From assembly GCF_028769735.1 (NCBI RefSeq), contig NC_088172.1:75912631-75976630 (forward strand): a DNA stretch of 64,000 bases, read 5' to 3'. The notes beneath the pieces were generated by a model, which was not told the DNA's origin, did no database searches, and saw only the letters and a list, made by a program, of their open reading frames with translations. The first letter of the stretch is position 1. Each line of letters opens with the position of its first letter. Shown here piece by piece: positions 50,125-62,051 of the stretch. Source of the DNA: Zonotrichia leucophrys gambelii (taxonomy: Eukaryota; Chordata; Aves; Passeriformes; Passerellidae). The translations under genes and the position numbers were made by a program.

Positions 50125-50190
50125 CATCAGCACTACCCACAGCAGCAGGTTCAAATCCCAGCACTGTCTTCTCTGCCCTGCATAGAAAAA
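50125..50190 (+). repeat. Possible tRNA-derived SINE fragment
   Basis: GGTTCAAATCCCAGCACTG at 50148-50166 matches the B-box region of tRNA-derived SINEs such as MIR. The adjoining bases do not form a T stem, so it is not a tRNA gene. Only this core is convincing and a chance match remains possible. Confidence 0.25.
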
Positions 50191-52879
50191 CTCAGTTCGC
50201 TACCACTGAGGTCAATCAGACACTGTGGACAGTTGAGAGAGTCCCCAAAACAGTAATAAAGTCCTTTATGAAATGTCTTATGGCTCTTTTTGAAATGACA
50301 GTACTATTAATTTCAGTTTGCCAAAACTAACAAATATATATAAAACACATCTGGCACTAGAAAGGCTGAGCCACAGGAGGTTGGAGGCTGGAGAAGACAT
50401 GGGGAACTACCACTATCTACTTACATTGGTCTTATATATTTTCTGAAAGGTCCATTTTTTTACTCCTGACAGATAAAAGATGCTGTGCTGTGGGGGTCTC
50501 TGACACACATGGTTTAGGTATTATAATACTCTTCCATAGACATGCCCAGTTCATTACTGGCCTACAGCCAAGGAACAGTTTTATGTAATCGGTGCTATAT
50601 TAAAATTGTGGAAACATTGTCATAAAAAGGGAATGGATAGGTAGTAAATGTTTCTCTTTCTAGAATAAGAGGTAGTTTAAATATTTGTGTAATTGCAGTG
50701 TCACAGGGCTATAATCCATTCACTTTAGCACCAAGACACTCTTTACTGGGAACAAGGCCATTGAGACTGTCAGTTTGCAACAAAGGCCAGTGACCCAAAC
50801 TCCTGCTCCAGTAGATCATGTCCCCAGGTAAAACACAATCATTTAGAATGGTGTAAGTGCTGTACACAATTTAAGTGACCTTTTGGCCAGATGAGTGTGT
50901 CCTAGTGACTAGTTACCTAGAGAGAGCACGCTCAGAGGAGAGCAATGGTCAGAAAGGTCAAGAAAACTTTCCACTCTTTCACCTTCGTAAATCTTTTTGT
51001 AAGAATGCCTTGAGATGCTTCAGAGAAATCAATAGGAAAATTCTGCTAGAGCAGTAACAAAATCTGTGTCATGTAAAATGAATTTAGACCTAAGGTTTAA
51101 TGCCACTATCTTAAAAGGGCATCTCTCTACATTCTTCCTAGCACTGTGATAGTGCAGTGGAGAATGGCCTGAAAAGGTTTTTCTCAAGAGGAGGTGTGAC
51201 CACTGAAGGGTTTGGAGGATTAACCTTTCAATTTTGAGCCAGGGCTGTGAGAAGTGGGTGCGAGTCAGTGAGAGCTGCAAGGCTATCAGCATGGACAGAG
51301 CTGGCAAGGTTACAAAACAGTTTGGGTGATCAGCCAAGAGCCCCAGTGGAATCAGTGACAGAAGAGAAAACAGATTAGAAGTGCTGCAGCTTTGAAGACA
51401 GGAACCAGGAAGTTGGGTAGACAATGAGTTTAGTTTGCTCAGAGGCGTTTCTGTGCTAATGAACAGGGGCCAAGGGACTCTGGGGGAGGGAGGGGCCCTG
51501 TAAGGCTGATTCAGAAAGCAGAATTATGGTGGGAAAAGGATCAACTCCAGAGGCATTAGCAAGCCTAGGGTGTACCCATGCAAAAGCTTGTAGCTATTAT
51601 TTCCTTACTACACACATTTACCACTCTCTGTATCACTTGCCCCTGCTCCCTTTCATCCTGACATACACAACCACTTTTCCAAACAAAAGTGGGGTGACGT
51701 GAGAAAACTTTGCAGTTTTACAGCTCAGGAGAGCTGAGCCCTGACTGGGATGTCCACGTGGAGCTGTAATGGACTAATCAAGTTCAGTGACTGTTTGCCA
51801 AACTTCCTCTGTTTTCCTGTGTCTATGAAGCATACCCCTTCAGCCCATGAAAGATTATGGCTACTGTTCTAGTTTCTAAAAGACACATGAGAATTGTGAT
51901 TTCTTTTTGCATCATGGAGTTATGGGTGGATCCCAGCGTTAATGGTGCCTAGCTGCTGCCTATAATGTTCTCTAATCCTCAAAAGTTTCCATATCCCACA
52001 TATGCTACAACTAAAATGTTTTAGAGAGCAATTTAACACCAAGAAGAAAGAAGCAGAAATATTTCATAAATCCACTAAAATCTGCTGGGATTAGGAAGGC
52101 TTTAGGAAGGACAAAGGGAGAAACTAAAGTTATTTCAAAAAACAAACGGGGTATAACATAGGATATGCATGAGAACTAGTTTGTCACAGCCCCTCAGTGC
52201 CACCTCTGGCTCAGGAGGTCACAGGACCTCCTGTCACAGCCCACAGGCAGCCAAGGGGAGCACACCAGGGAGGCTTCATTGTCTAGTGGCTTATTTCTGG
52301 TGCTCTTCTCTAGGCCATTGCTGCTGCCAGACACTGCATTCTGAGTAAAATAGCTCTTGGGTCTCACCCAGAGCAGCTGCTTGGATGGTTGTGTCCTGAG
52401 CCGTTCCTGGAAGGCAGCTTTGACTACACATAAGCTGGAAAGGGAAGATCTTAATACAGAAGGAAGCAGTATAGGCAGTTCACAGTCACCGTGCAATAAG
52501 AGCACATGTTTACTTTTTATACTTCCAAGAAAACCTTTCTGAAATTAGGTCTGCAACTGCTGACCTATTTTTTTAGTTACAAAACATATGATTTTTGAAG
52601 AAAAAGTGATCAAAATTGAAGCCAATTTCCCCACATATCAAAATAAGGGGCCCAATGGGGAAGGCATTTACAGTATGCCCTGCATAAGCAATATTCCTTG
52701 TAATGCAGCAGCCCTCAGGGAAGGGAGAGGGAGGTGAAGCCCTGTCTCAGCCACATGCATGTCCCCAGCACAGGCAAAGAGCTCGGCTCCACTTGGGTGA
52801 GGAGTTGTCTGAATGCCACAACAAACGGAAATCCAGGCCTGAAATGGTTTCATGCCAGCTTTGTGCAGCAGTATGTTAT
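50191..52879. other. Unassigned non-coding stretch
   Basis: AT-rich at 50270-50720. Frames of about 100 to 131 codons on the minus strand (51029-51424, 52194-52505) are unrecognised. No repeat family or RNA was seen. Confidence 0.4.
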
Positions 52880-52945
52880 CATTTGATGCAATTATGTCAT
52901 TAACTAATTTGCAAATTTGCATAGAACCATTCATTTAATCTTTAA
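52880..52945. promoter_or_regulatory. AT-rich block with a POU octamer
   Basis: ATTTGCAT at 52915-52922 is a perfect octamer (reverse complement ATGCAAAT). It is bordered by TCATTAACTAATTTG and other TAAT cores, and by TTTAAATAAATAG. Clusters like this are common in developmental enhancers, but nothing here demonstrates conservation. Confidence 0.25.
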
Positions 52946-55900
52946 ATAAATAGTATGGATTTTGCACCAGTGAAAACCCTCCAGATTAACTGCTTGGCAA
53001 ATGAAGCTTTCCACTTATCTGTGAGACAGCAGCAGGACTAGCTTTAGCCACATGCTGACCTGCCAGCACACTGCAACCTCGATTTAACAGATAAATGCAC
53101 AGCTTCATCTGAGGAGTTGTAGAAAGGAGCTCAGCTCCCTGGCTCAGGCACCTCATAATCTCTCTTGGACCTTTATTGCACATCAGGGCAGAAAGTTCTC
53201 ACAGAGTGCAGCTGGTACTGAGACTCGTCTCAGCTCCTGTGCTCAAATCTCAGCATCTTTGGAATTGAAATGACTAGCAAGTTGTCACAGGGAGCCAGAA
53301 ATGGCCCCTCCACAAAATGAGCACTCTGCATCTGTGAGCAGAATAACACTTTCACACGTTCTCTCACTGTTTTATTGTCCTCTGCCAACCACCTCACTTC
53401 AGTCAGTTATGATGTGCTCTGCACAAGACACTCACACCTCCTCCGACTGTGTCTGATGGTTGCTTTATGACAACTGGTTGGATTAGCTCTGCTGCTTGGA
53501 AGCTGCCCCCACAACCATTGCTCTCTTGCAAGCTGCAGAGAGGAGGCCATGGTGTTGAGGAGGAGCAGCAGATGCTTGTGCACCTCTTTGGTGGCAGATG
53601 GAGCTGGATTCCTTCACCTGCCTGTCACAGCTGGGCAGACTGACAGACTTTCTCCCTTATTCTGGAAAATACACAGGGCCTACACTGTAAGAAAAAAGAG
53701 GAGGAGGAGGATCCTGGCTTTTGCTCTACTGTCTTTCTGAAATCCCAGGAAGATGACATAGCCATGACAACTGCAGCTCTGAAATCAGGGGGCTGAGTAC
53801 TCAAAGACAGTTGCAACCAGAGGAGAGGAATAGCAGACAAAAATCAGAGGTGGAAAACTATCAGGAAGCAGGTGATTTTGCAGCCTATGTTGTGAAACAG
53901 ACCCCGTGCCTCAAACCACTGCCAGGGAAGCACACTCAGCAGCCGGGCACACCTGGACCAGCCACTTAGCGCTGGCTGCTCTTATTATTCTCTGCAACCT
54001 TTCAGCATGACTCTTGACAGAAAAATTACCAAATGTTATGCACTTGTGACTTAGTTAATTTGCACCTGTATCTAATTTCAGACCTGCTAGAATAACAGAG
54101 CAGTTCTGTAATCAAAAATGGAGAGAGGGAAAAAAAAAAAGCCAGAACTGCCAGTCACTGGCTGCTGTAGGGGAAACTGTCCCCACTTTGTATGGTGTCC
54201 TCATGCAAGAGCTTGCAGGAAGGTCATGGGTTCCAGAGGTTTCCCTGAGAAAGCCCAAAGCAAACCTCCTGTATGGGACTCAGAGTGAGCCCATGGCAAT
54301 TCCCAGTGGCACCTGGCAGCACCATCCTCCTCCCTGCTTTGCCACTCAGCAGTTGCTTCAGTCTTGTACGTCTCTCCATTTTGATTTTGGGAGATTGTTC
54401 TGAGCAGTTTACAATTGTCTACTTGTGGCTAACAGCCATGACTTTCTGGATGCCAGAGGGTGCCTTGCTTCATCATTAGAGAAACACTAATGAGACAGAG
54501 ACCTTCTGGCCCATGGTTGTGGCTCATTAGGGTACTAGTCATGACCCCTCAGTCTCCCCTCCAGGCTCTGTGATGCCACAGATGTTATAGTTCATGTGTC
54601 ATTTTTAATCCTCTCCCTCAGTCTCTGCCATGGTTTAGCTCCTCCACAGTATTTAAGCCCCTAGACACAAGATTTAAGAAAGCCAAACCCACTTTGCTTT
54701 TGTCAGCTCTCCGGGGACCCTTACCCATGCTGGTGCCAGGGAGCTCTGCTCAGCCTGCTCAGCACCTGGCCATATGCAGTGTGGCACACCAGCCCACAGA
54801 CCTCTCATGGGCTGCTCTGTGGGACCCTGGGCTGTCCTCATCCTGCCCATCCTGCCTCTGCGTCTGCTTCATTGCCTTGCACAGAGCTGTGATTTGAAAA
54901 ATGTTCTCTTTGAAGGAAATCAACAAGGGAGAGCTTTGGTTTTCCTCTTGACCAGCTTGTCTGTCCAGCCCTCCCCAAAGAGGGCAAATCCATCAGCCTC
55001 ATTTCCTGCTGTCCCTTCCCTGTATGGATCCCACTGCATCCTGATACCCCTTAAACCAGGTGCAACTTCCATCCTGTCACATGAGTCACCTCTTACACTA
55101 AATAATTTCAATCCATACCCAGCCATCTTCCTACACCTTCCCTCAATGGCATCTGCTTTCCTGCAGCACAATCACCCAGCTCATCCCCAGTGAGTGTGGT
55201 AGTAACCCCACCATCTCCACTCTGTGGGGCCCTGAAGGTAATACAGACAGTGCAGCATGGAACAGCCTGCACTTTTCCCCTGAGAAAGACCAATTGCCTT
55301 CAATAGAGCTGCATAGAGAAAGCAAATCGGGACATAAAACATTTTGAGATCTTCAGATGAAAGGGGTTAGTATGTCATTAACATCAATTTCTTTGGCTGA
55401 GACTCATGTTAAGCACAGCTCTGGGAATATGTAAGTCTGATGTTTTAACCTTGGCCTTCATACTGACCTTATCTCTCTAACCCTGGTCATGCATTTTTAG
55501 TACCTTTGTCTTATTCTCCAGCCTAAAAGGAGGTGGGTTCTAGCTGTCCTGACTTGCCAGGCTGCTGTGGTTCTGTAATTAGGTACAGCCCATAGATCTC
55601 TTTAAATGTAAGCACTGTCTCTCTGTAACAGCCTCAAAACTCAGTGTCCTGCAAGAGTGGGTGTACCACAGCAATGTGCTCCCCGAGGAAATAGGTCCAG
55701 GAGGTTCCACCTCCTAGCCTTGCTTTTCTCTAAATGCAAGGACTCTCCTGGGCAGCCTGTGCAAGCAATATCTGCCCATTCCAGCTGAGGCTGAGGGTTG
55801 AACCAAGAGGAAGAAATTTGAGACACTCCCTTGGGGCATCCTCACATATCATGCTATATGAAATAGGCCTTCTCTGCCCTAAATGCAATCCCAGGAGTGG

Positions 55901-58900
55901 TTGCTCACTCACCTGGTGAGAACAGTGCAAAGCACAACTGCTGATCCATGCTGATGATATCACTGCTGAGATTTCCTCCTGGACATGCCCTGCAGCAAGA
56001 GCTCAGAGAAAAAATCTGGGTGAAGGACATGCACTTCTGTCTTCAAAGGGACCCCTGAAGCCACCATTCCCAGTTTGCCATAGGAGCACACAGGTCATGA
56101 AAAGACCACGCCAGCATTCACACCAGACCCACAAAAAGAAAGACTCCGAGGAGCAGGACAAACTCAGGGCATTGAGTGGTGTTGAGGACTTTCTTCATGT
56201 CATAATTGGCTTCAGCAAACCTTCTGCTTTAGTCACCTGAGAACTGTTTCCCATTCACAGTACCTGTGCAGAATTCTTCTATGCCAAGTAGCCTTTATGT
56301 GAAACAGTCTTCCTATGCTTAGAGCAAACAACTAACAGAGGACTGGAATCCTCTGAGGCCACGGTGACTCATGAGTGGGTAATTACCTACAGCCCTGCTC
56401 CTCTGAGACCTGCACCTACCTATGGGCTGGCCTTCATCAGTGCTCCTAGTTCCAGTCCTAGCAGAAAGGCCAAGCCCCAAGCACACCAGGGAAACCAAAC
56501 ATCTGATCCCCTGAGGTGCTGCTCCAGGGCAAGGTAGGAGGCACATCAGCAATACAGTGTGGGAGAGCTGCAGTTTATCTCAGGATCCAGAGCTATCAAT
56601 ACAGCTGCAGTGGGGAGATGCAAAATCTTTAATTAACTTTTGCTCACTTGCTCCCAGCGCTGGTGGAGGTGGGTGGATGTGATCGTTGCTCAAGGGAGGA
56701 TTCTCCCCTCCCCCTGCTTTTGAATTCCCAAGCAATCAGTGCTCTGTATAGAACAACATAAATAGAGCTCCTCAAACCTGGTGGGCTTCAGTTTTGTTTT
56801 GTTCCCTTTGGGGTGGGTTTGCCCTCCTCCCTGTTCTATCAAATACCAAGAAATTTATGGACCACTTCGAATGTGTTTGCACACCTTCTTTGCATCTTAA
56901 CTGACAACATACACGCTTTTTTAATTAAAATTTTATTGGCTTTTCCATAAGTGATGTACCTACTGTAAGTAAGCACAGTTCAGTACAGATAACATGTGGT
57001 TTGTTTAGTTATCTTGCAGGAGATTATTTCTGTTATCATTGTAAGTTGATTATTGTAATTATTGAAAGAGAGAAGGCTGACAGAGAGAGAGCATGCAGAA
57101 GGAAAATGGGGGGGAATTAAAAGATAATAATAAAAGATAATTGCAGTCTCCTTTGTTCTTATTTTTTCTCCTGACAACCTACTGTACATGCTAAATTTCA
57201 GTTTAATGTTAGAGTCCCTCCTTTTGCTAACACACCCCCATCAATAACACAAGGTCTTTAAACCCTAGATGCCTGCAATTAACTTCAGTATCAAAAAAAG
57301 ACAGAAACTGTCTTTCTTGTTACTACTACCAACCCTGTGAATATCTCAGAATTATCCTTTTCACCTCTGTCTTCTGAATTAATTCGATATTTTTAACCCT
57401 CTTTAGAAATTGTATGGTTTGGGCAGACAGAAAATTAAAGATAAGCATTATGTATGTGGGGAATGTGTGTGCATGGAAAGGCTGAGGGAGGGACATTACA
57501 GACTGCACAGATAGTCAGGTGCTCCTGGCATCGTTCTGAGGAGCCAGTCGGCATTCTCTTGGTGAAACACTGTGCTGCCCCGTGCTTATCTGGAGGGACA
57601 CAGGTTCCAGAGGCAGTGAACATTCATTCCCCGTTCATGTGAAGTGCAAGGGAATCTGCACATGCTGGTAATCTCAGTAAGAGAAGTGCTAGTCTCAGCT
57701 GAGATTATTTTTTTCCCACATTTCAGAGAGACACTGGGCAATGCTTAAAACTACTGGAGGAGGGTATCAGAGGGCCACTTCTTTCCTTTTGCTGCAATGG
57801 AAAAGGGCAAGACTTTCATATAAATCAGATGGTGCTAATAAGGTTACTTTTTTAGATACTTTGATCCAGACTACTAAGGTTCTCAAGGATTGAGACTTTG
57901 AACTTGACTATGTATTATCTTAAAACACGAGAGAAAGGAATGGCACAACCAGCATGAACTATTGAAGTGTTCTGGGCTTCAGCAATGTCTCCCACACCAC
58001 AATGACTTTGTGTTCAACTGGGTCAGCAAAAAAGCGGAAAAGCATAGGTCTTAGTGGGACAGCACCACATCCAGACATTAGTAGTAGTGGCATATGTTTT
58101 CATCTCTAATAACTGAGTATGTTCCACTGAACCAGACTGCAAAGCCCCTCCTCAGCAGGGACATGAAGAGTTTTATGGTCAACAGAGTCAAATTCTGCAG
58201 AGAGATACAGCGGGAAATCTGTCCTCTAGGTATTAAATGCAGAAGTGCCACAAAAGCAGTTTCATCTAATGTCCTGGCCTGACTCCAGCCAGAGCCCTGT
58301 GTCATTCCAGGAATCTGGTGAGTGGCAAACCTCACTCAGGTCGGGGGGTCAGAGCTGGAGCCATCCAGCTATGAGCTATTCAGATGCATCTCAGAAAATC
58401 CTCCCAACAGACCAAGCCTCGTGAAATCAACCTGAAAAAGAAAAACCAAGAAATCAATGCTGTGCTCTTTACAGTTTTTCTGCGGTAAATACATACTGCA
58501 TTACCTACACTGTGCTCACATTAAAGGATTCTCTTCACTCAAGGTACTTACTTCAGCATATTTGGTGCTTGCTTCCCCTCTTTGCCAAGGAACCTGATTT
58601 GTGATGTTGCATGAAACTTCAAAATGAAGTGCAGCTCTCCCTTCCCTCTCTCAAAAAGGAGGCTAACAAGCTGCACACCCTCACTCACCTTTCCCAGGGA
58701 AGGAGAGCCATGGCCCATGTTACTGCTTTACAATGACATGACTATTTATGGTCTCAAAAGTTCTTGTCAGGGTTCCTCTAGTGAAGAGGAGAAAGACAGG
58801 AGAGAAGACTTTGAAGGTCAAAACAAATGGACAAACCAGGAGAACTTTTTTTCCACTGGGGGAGTGGGTGAGAGATGAGGAGAATACACCCCTTGAGATC

Positions 58901-59402
58901 ATCTTTGACCATAAAAAAGCAGCAGGGATCAAATCAGCTGATTTTCATTTGAGGTGACGAAATCTGGAGATCAGACTGTAAATATATTCAAGAATAACCA
59001 ATTTTACCGTGCCTTCATTATCTAGCAGTGTCTATCCTGACCTGCGGGAAACAAAGCAATGAAAGAAACTGGAAGGAAAATATTTTTAAATTAACCCAGA
59101 TTTCTCAAACCACCTAAGATAGACAAACAAACAAATAAAACAGGCTGAGCCGTCACTCACTTCTTGGATGCAAGCTCACGTCAACTTTATTTCTCTGAAT
59201 TGATTTGCTTGTTGCCATTGCTTGCCATTTTTATTTTTTGGTCCCTGAAAACATTGTAAAAACCAGCTAATAGAGGTACAAAATAGTAAGTTTTATGTAC
59301 ATTGCAGAAACTTGTATATGGTGCAGTTTGTTAAGATCTCTGCCGTTCCCCCAGCACCGTGTCAGGTTTGTCTAACACCCAGCCCCTGAGTTACAGTTTT
59401 AC
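52946..59402. other. Unassigned non-coding stretch
   Basis: Mixed composition; GC-richer at 54690-55200 where a plus-strand frame of 139 codons has no recognised domain. An AT-rich part at 56900-57300 follows. An A-run lies near 54131-54141. A TATTTAAG box near 54650 resembles a TATA element, without other promoter support. No interspersed repeat was recognised in this 6.5 kb. Confidence 0.4.
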
Positions 59403-59760
59403 GGCGCCGATTTATAGCGCTGTAAGTTTAATATAGTGGCGCATTGTAAAAGGTTGGGTTTGGTTTGTTTTTTTTTTTTCCCCCCTTTCCCCTTCCCTTA
59501 ATTAATATTTCAGGGAGAGCAGCGCAAGGGCAGGGAGCGGGAGCGGGGCCGGCATTCGGGAGCGCCCGGAGCGCGGCCGGGGACGGGCAGTGCTGCCCCC
59601 TGCCGGCCGGCCGGCGCCGCTCCCCTCCCGCCGCCGCCCTGCCCGCCGGGCCAAGGGCGGGACAGCGCCGGGCCCGCAGGCCGCCCTCAGGGCACCGAGC
59701 CGCCGTCCTCCGAAAAAGCCGCCGTTCTTTTACAGTAAGAGAGCGCTCCCTCACTAATTA
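59403..59760. promoter_or_regulatory. CpG island, candidate promoter
   Basis: About 33 CpG dinucleotides were counted by hand between 59520 and 59745, in a window that is otherwise strongly CpG-depleted; scattered CpGs extend the island to 59403. The core is very GC-rich with CCGG, GCGC and CCGCC blocks. Unmethylated islands of this kind usually mark promoters in birds. A donor-like ACA|GTAAGAG follows the island on the plus strand (donor after 59734), which fits a non-coding first exon running rightward. Frames of about 100 codons on both strands are low-complexity by-products. Direction and target gene cannot be fixed. Confidence 0.65.
59591..59608 (-). promoter_or_regulatory. CTCF-like motif inside the CpG island
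   Basis: TGCTGCCCCCTGCCGGCC shares the CCCCCTG core and flanking GGCC with the reverse complement of the CTCF consensus (about 12 of 18 positions). A match inside a CpG island is plausible but motif-only. Confidence 0.3.
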
Positions 59761-59895
59761 AAAGAAGAAATAACCCACCCCGCCCAAGAATATGGCAACC
59801 GGAAAGTGCTGCAAATTGAATGGACGCAAACCCCTCGGTCGCCTTTTGCTGCTAATGGTGGTGTGGAACTGTAAATAACATAAAACATGGCAACC
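59761..59895. promoter_or_regulatory. Paired ATGGCAACC half X-boxes beside the CpG island
   Basis: ATGGCAACC occurs at 59792-59800 and again at 59887-59895, 95 bases apart. Each is an RFX half-site. The first overlaps an ACCGGAAAGTG element (59798-59808) close to the ETS/GABP consensus, which has one fewer A. The cluster sits just right of the island, as promoter-proximal elements would. Binding is inference. Confidence 0.35.
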
Positions 59896-60128
59896 CTTGT
59901 GCACGGAGGGTAAAATACCATCTTTAGGCCCAGGAGCTCTTTCCTGTGCTTGGCTCATTGGTGTGCTCGTCTCTCGTGTTCTGTGGCTGGGATTGTGCTG
60001 CTTGTTGGGGCCTCCTCTTCAAGGCCTTCACCTTCCTGGAGCTCACCTCAGCCCGCAGGACTCTTCCGAGATGTAGGGAACCTCTGGATAACTACAGGGA
60101 AAATAGGGGCCTTGCTGCTGGCTTGTAA
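59896..60128. other. Unassigned non-coding stretch
   Basis: Two overlapping plus-strand frames of 60 and 75 codons begin just after 59945; neither is recognised. The sequence could be intron or first-exon region if the island drives rightward transcription. Confidence 0.3.
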
Positions 60129-60282
60129 TACAATCACAGACTATCCTGAGTGGGAAGGGACCCACAAGTGTTACTGAAGTCCAGCTCCGGGCCCCGCACA
60201 GGACAGCCCCAAGAGTCACACCATGTGCCTGAAAGCATTGTCCAAACACTTCTCAAACTCTATAAGGTTTGGTGCTGTGACT
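60129..60282 (-). mobile_element. CR1 LINE, 5'-truncated 3' end of another subfamily
   Basis: Reverse-complement CR1 blocks are present: ACAATCACAGACTATCCTGA, GTGGGAAGGGACCCACAAGT, GAAGTCCAGCTCCGGGCCCC, CAGGACAGCCCCAAGAGTCA and CACCATGTGCCTGAAAGCAT. The GGGACCCACAAG type tail differs from the GGGACCTTAA type of the copy at 751 and marks a different CR1 subfamily. The match stops after GGTGCTGTGAC at 60281. Confidence 0.88.
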
Positions 60283-60920
60283 TTTAAGTCTCCTTGTTTG
60301 CCATCCTCCAGTGTGTTGTTTTTTTCCACAGACTAGTGAGACCTAACAATGCTGCCAGCAGAACCAAGCTGTATTGTCTTACAAGGGAGGTGATGTGCCA
60401 GAAGTGAATTGTGAAGTGAAGATGCTTCAGGGACGGAGGAAAGAAGAGATGCTTTGGCTTTCATGGCAGCTCCTCTTCCACTGAGCCCCCTCTACTCCAA
60501 ACAGCTGTTTGCCATCAGCCATGCCCATCGCTGGAGTCAGTTCCTGCTTTAGTCCCTGCTCCCCTCTGTCTTCCCTATTTCCCTAGATCACCAATTTGTC
60601 TGATTGTTTGCAATTAACTGTTGATTATGGTGTACAAAAGTCCAAGGAGGATAATTAAAAACCGCTCAGCCAGCAGCAGTGGAAAGACTGCTGCTGCAGA
60701 AGAGAGAGCAGGGCACAACAAGCATGTCCCTGCTTCGGGTGGCACGACATGGGCTGGTGAGGACCAGTGAGCCTGGTGTGCTCAGGTAGGAGATAGGCTG
60801 CAGGAGAGGCAGGGCAGGTCAGAGGCTGGTGGTGATCTCAGAGAGTCAGATGAAACATTGCAGCTTAATGCCACAGCCCCCAGAACCATGAAAAGAGGGG
60901 TAGTTCCCCGCCCCAGTTAT
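60283..60920. other. Unassigned non-coding stretch
   Basis: No gene or repeat family was recognised between the CR1 copy and the array. Confidence 0.4.
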
Positions 60921-61302
60921 GATTCATGAAAAAAATTGAAGTCTCGAAATCAGGGAATGAAGTGAGATGAACAGACAGAGGAGGGATTATGATGAAATAA
61001 ATTCCAATTAAAAAAAAAGAAATTAAGTAAAAATATTTAAATGGAATGGGATGACATGAGTTGAAATGAAAGGACCATAAATTACCCAAATGATACTCAA
61101 TGAAATCTCGAAATCAGGGAACAAAGTGAAATGAACACACAGGAGATGTATTATGATGAAAGAAATTGCAGTTGAAAAACACCCAAAAATTCTGAAATTA
61201 AATTAAAACAATTAAATGATGATGACATGAAGTGCAGTGAAACAGACCAAAACTGGCCACAGTGATACTCATTGAATTTACAAGATTTCATTTCCTTTGT
61301 TA

Positions 61303-61491
61303 GTTGCATTTCCTTCTAACATATGTCCTGTCCAGTCTGTTCATTTCAGTTTGTTCCCTGAGTTTGAGATTTGATTTCCTTTCATGAAATGAAGAGCCTT
61401 CATTTCATGAAAGGAAGTCAAAATGACATCTCAAAATCAGGGAACAAATTGAACCAAACACATAGGACAGAAATTACAATGAAATGCAATC
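61303..61491. repeat. Inverted unit forming an imperfect palindrome of about 190 bp
   Basis: Arm 61303-61394 is the reverse complement of 61398-61491, with a 3-base centre. The innermost 19 bp (61376-61394 and 61398-61416) are perfect; outward the arms differ by substitutions and a 5-base gap. The inverted arm contains the array core in reverse (CCCTGAGTTTGAGA at 61357-61370), so one unit has flipped or been copied head to head. Confidence 0.9.
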
Positions 61492-61799
61492 AAAAAGAAA
61501 AAAAGAAAATTTTGAAATGAAGTGAAAACATTTAAATGGAATGGACTGTCATGAAGTGCAGTTAAAAGTCCTAAATATTGCTGAAATTATGTTCACTGAA
61601 ATCTCAGAACTGGGGAACAAAACTAAATGAACAGACAGAGGAGAAGGTTATGATGAAATGAAATGAAATGCAATTAAAAAATTAAAAAGAAAAATATTGC
61701 ATGTAATTAAAATAATTAAATGGACTGGGATGACATGAAGTGCAGTGAAATATACTGAAACTTGCAGAAATAATACTTATAGAAATAGCAAGATTTCAC

Positions 61800-61840
61800 T
61801 TCCTTTCATGAAATGAAAATTCTTCATTTCATAAAAGGAA
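61800..61840. repeat. Second palindromic junction in the array
   Basis: TTCCTTTCATGAAATGAA (61800-61817) and TTCATTTCATAAAAGGAA (61823-61840) are inverted with one mismatch and a 5-base gap. The same arm sequences form the centre of the larger palindrome at 61376-61416, so it is a unit boundary structure. Confidence 0.9.
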
Positions 61841-62051
61841 ATAAAGTCTTGAAATCAGGGAATGAAGTGAACAGAACACACAGGAGAGGAATTATGATGA
61901 AATAAATGGCAATCAAAATTTAAAAAAAAATTCTAAAATGAAGTGAAAAAAAGTTAATGGAATAGGATGACATGATGTGCAGTGAAGTGGACCAAACCTG
62001 ACCAAAATAATACTCATTGAATTAGCAAGATTTCATTTTCTTTCATGAAAT

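Larger units (their letters stand above)
60921..62051. repeat. Complex AT-rich tandem array of about five diverged units
   Basis: A core motif (TCTCGAAATCAGGG and variants) recurs at 60942, 61106, 61429, 61602 and 61847, giving spacings of 164, 323, 173 and 245 bases. Each unit then has an AACAGACAG or ACACACAGG block, a TTATGATGAAA block, an A-rich section, and a GGATGACATGAAGTGCAG-like block before a TACTCATTGAA end. The 323-base gap holds an inverted partial unit and the 245-base gap holds a palindromic linker. Where the linker is kept, unit ends read CTTCATTTCATGAAAGGAA at the left and its reverse complement at the right, so a unit is bounded by terminal inverted repeats. This fits either a satellite-like array or repeated insertion of a short MITE-like element. 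No family was recognised. Confidence 0.85.

Noticed and set aside
50148..50158. A tRNA gene suggested by the B-box GGTTCAAATCC.
   Set aside because: The flanking bases do not form a T stem and no A box or acceptor stem is found at the right distance.
59428..59761. Opposed frames of 98 and 108 codons in the CpG island.
   Set aside because: High GC removes stop codons on both strands. The products are alanine, arginine, proline and glycine low-complexity sequence.
60921..62051. A CRISPR-like array.
   Set aside because: The units are diverged, 164 to 323 bp apart and partly inverted, in vertebrate DNA with no cas genes.
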